This document shows positions 63,291 through 64,000 of a stretch of 64,000 bases of DNA, piece by piece. How positions within the stretch are numbered: position 1 is the first letter of the stretch; each line of letters starts with the position of its first letter. The stretch lies in NCBI GenBank assembly GCA_902806595.1, contig CADCXC010000037.1:1550001-1614000 (forward strand). The letters run 5' to 3'. This DNA comes from Pyrenopolyporus hunteri (taxonomy: Eukaryota > Ascomycota > Sordariomycetes > Xylariales > Hypoxylaceae). The position numbers were made by a program, and so were the translations under genes. The notes under the pieces are model-generated. The model searched no databases and was not told where the DNA came from. It was given only the letters and a program-made list of their open reading frames with translations.

Positions 63291-64000
63291 AAAAGGATAA
63301 TTTTCCACCGGCGGGGGTATTTTAAAAAAAAAATCTTCGTTTATAAAAACGTTATAAAAAAGAAATCGATCGTTTTTCGCGATATCGATATAATAAAAAA
63401 TAACGATATAAATGTTTTTTTATCGATATTATCGATATTAAATTATTAACTTTACATCGATAAATTATTACGTAAATTTTATACGTTTTATGCGACGTAA
63501 TAATTTTTATTTTTTATTAAAATATTTTAAAGTTATAAAAATTATTAATTATTAATAATTTATAAAATTTAATATTAATTACGTTAATAAAAGTTTTTAT
63601 TTTTTAAATATATTAAATAAATTTATAAAAACGAATTTTTTCGAAAGTTTTTCGTAAATTATATTAATATTTTTTAATAATATATTCGACGAAAAATTAT
63701 TATAAAAAAAAATATAAAAATTTATAAAAATTTAAATAAATAAAATCGTTATTATATATAAATTAATTTTATTTAATAAATATTTAAATAAATATATATA
63801 ATTAATACGTATATTTAAAAATTTTTTCGATTAATTTATATATTTTTTTATTCGATTTATTTACGAAATAAAATTTATAAATAATAATAAATAATTTAAA
63901 ATATTTTAAATTATTAAATCGATCGAAAAAAAAAAATTTAATATTTATATTTTAATATATTTTTATTTCGTTTATTAATATTTATTTAAAATTTTTATAT

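Larger units (their letters stand above)
54390..64000. repeat. RIP-saturated AT-rich block (relic repeats, heterochromatin-like)
   Basis: From about 54.39 kb to the window end the sequence is almost only A and T. The remaining C and G sit mainly in CpG (acg, tcg, gcg), while CA/TG and most CC/CT are nearly absent. No long reading frame survives on either strand. This is the expected result of repeat-induced point mutation on transposon DNA. Its first identifiable unit is a MITE-type terminus at 54531. Internal tandem repeats are listed separately. Which element(s) the remainder derives from cannot be read by eye. Such blocks are normally transcriptionally silent and marked by heterochromatin. 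Confidence 0.9.

Overview
The window is nuclear DNA from a filamentous ascomycete, most likely a Sordariomycete; that placement is an inference. Thirteen protein genes are supported. Most are interrupted by short GT-AG introns of 47-148 bp with CTAAC-like branch sites, and they encode families typical of Pezizomycotina (DUF3433, DUF8021, DUF4360, NmrA-like, PTR2, fungal ZIP). The genes are separated by long gene-poor stretches rich in the palindromic motif TAGGTACC/CCTAGGTA. From about 54.39 kb to the end the sequence is extremely AT-rich and carries the transition-only footprint of repeat-induced point mutation (RIP).

Layout. 0.2-4.2 kb: a large JmjC / R1-type zinc-finger / AT-hook chromatin protein. 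6.8-8.9 kb: a cysteine-rich protein of unknown function with tandem C-x2-C-x6-C half-clusters. 10.05-10.66 kb: a small two-helix membrane protein. 10.95-11.57 kb: a 629-bp hAT-like MITE. 12.6-16.1 kb: a mucin-like multi-pass DUF3433 protein, convergent with an NmrA-like oxidoreductase (16.2-17.35 kb). 18.3-19.3 kb: a solo terminal repeat and a second MITE copy. 20.3-23.4 kb: a small secreted, probably GPI-anchored protein with three C-H-P-H-x-D-H-W-H-C modules, followed by a seven-exon ZIP zinc transporter whose ectodomain carries related Cys/His units. 26.4-28.7 kb: a PTR2 peptide transporter. 29.7-31.3 kb: a mitochondrial DUF1992 protein. 32.4-34.1 kb: acetyl-CoA hydrolase/CoA-transferase ACH1. 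34.7 kb: an interrupted tRNA-like sequence in a gene desert. 39.4-49.6 kb: DUF4360 secreted protein, NAD(P)-binding protein, DUF8021 secreted protein, F-box-like protein and an UNC93-type MFS transporter. 49.6-54.4 kb: gene desert. 54.4-64 kb: RIP-saturated block that begins next to a third, saturated copy of the MITE terminus.

Best candidate for an undescribed system: the 20.3-23.4 kb pair. The two adjacent genes share a Cys/His module, and their upstream regions share an identical 11-bp site differing by one base from the yeast Zap1 zinc-responsive element. The arrangement recalls the known pairing of a secreted zincophore with a ZIP transporter (Pra1/Zrt1, Aspf2/ZrfC), but with an unrelated small repeat protein in the zincophore position.

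A second theme is genome defence. The three MITE copies form a graded RIP series. In a 43-bp alignment of the termini every CpA site is mutated and every CpG site is retained, and the AT-rich block shows the same bias. The JmjC/R1/AT-hook gene belongs to the broad class of fungal chromatin proteins that can act at heterochromatin, but no functional link to this block is shown.
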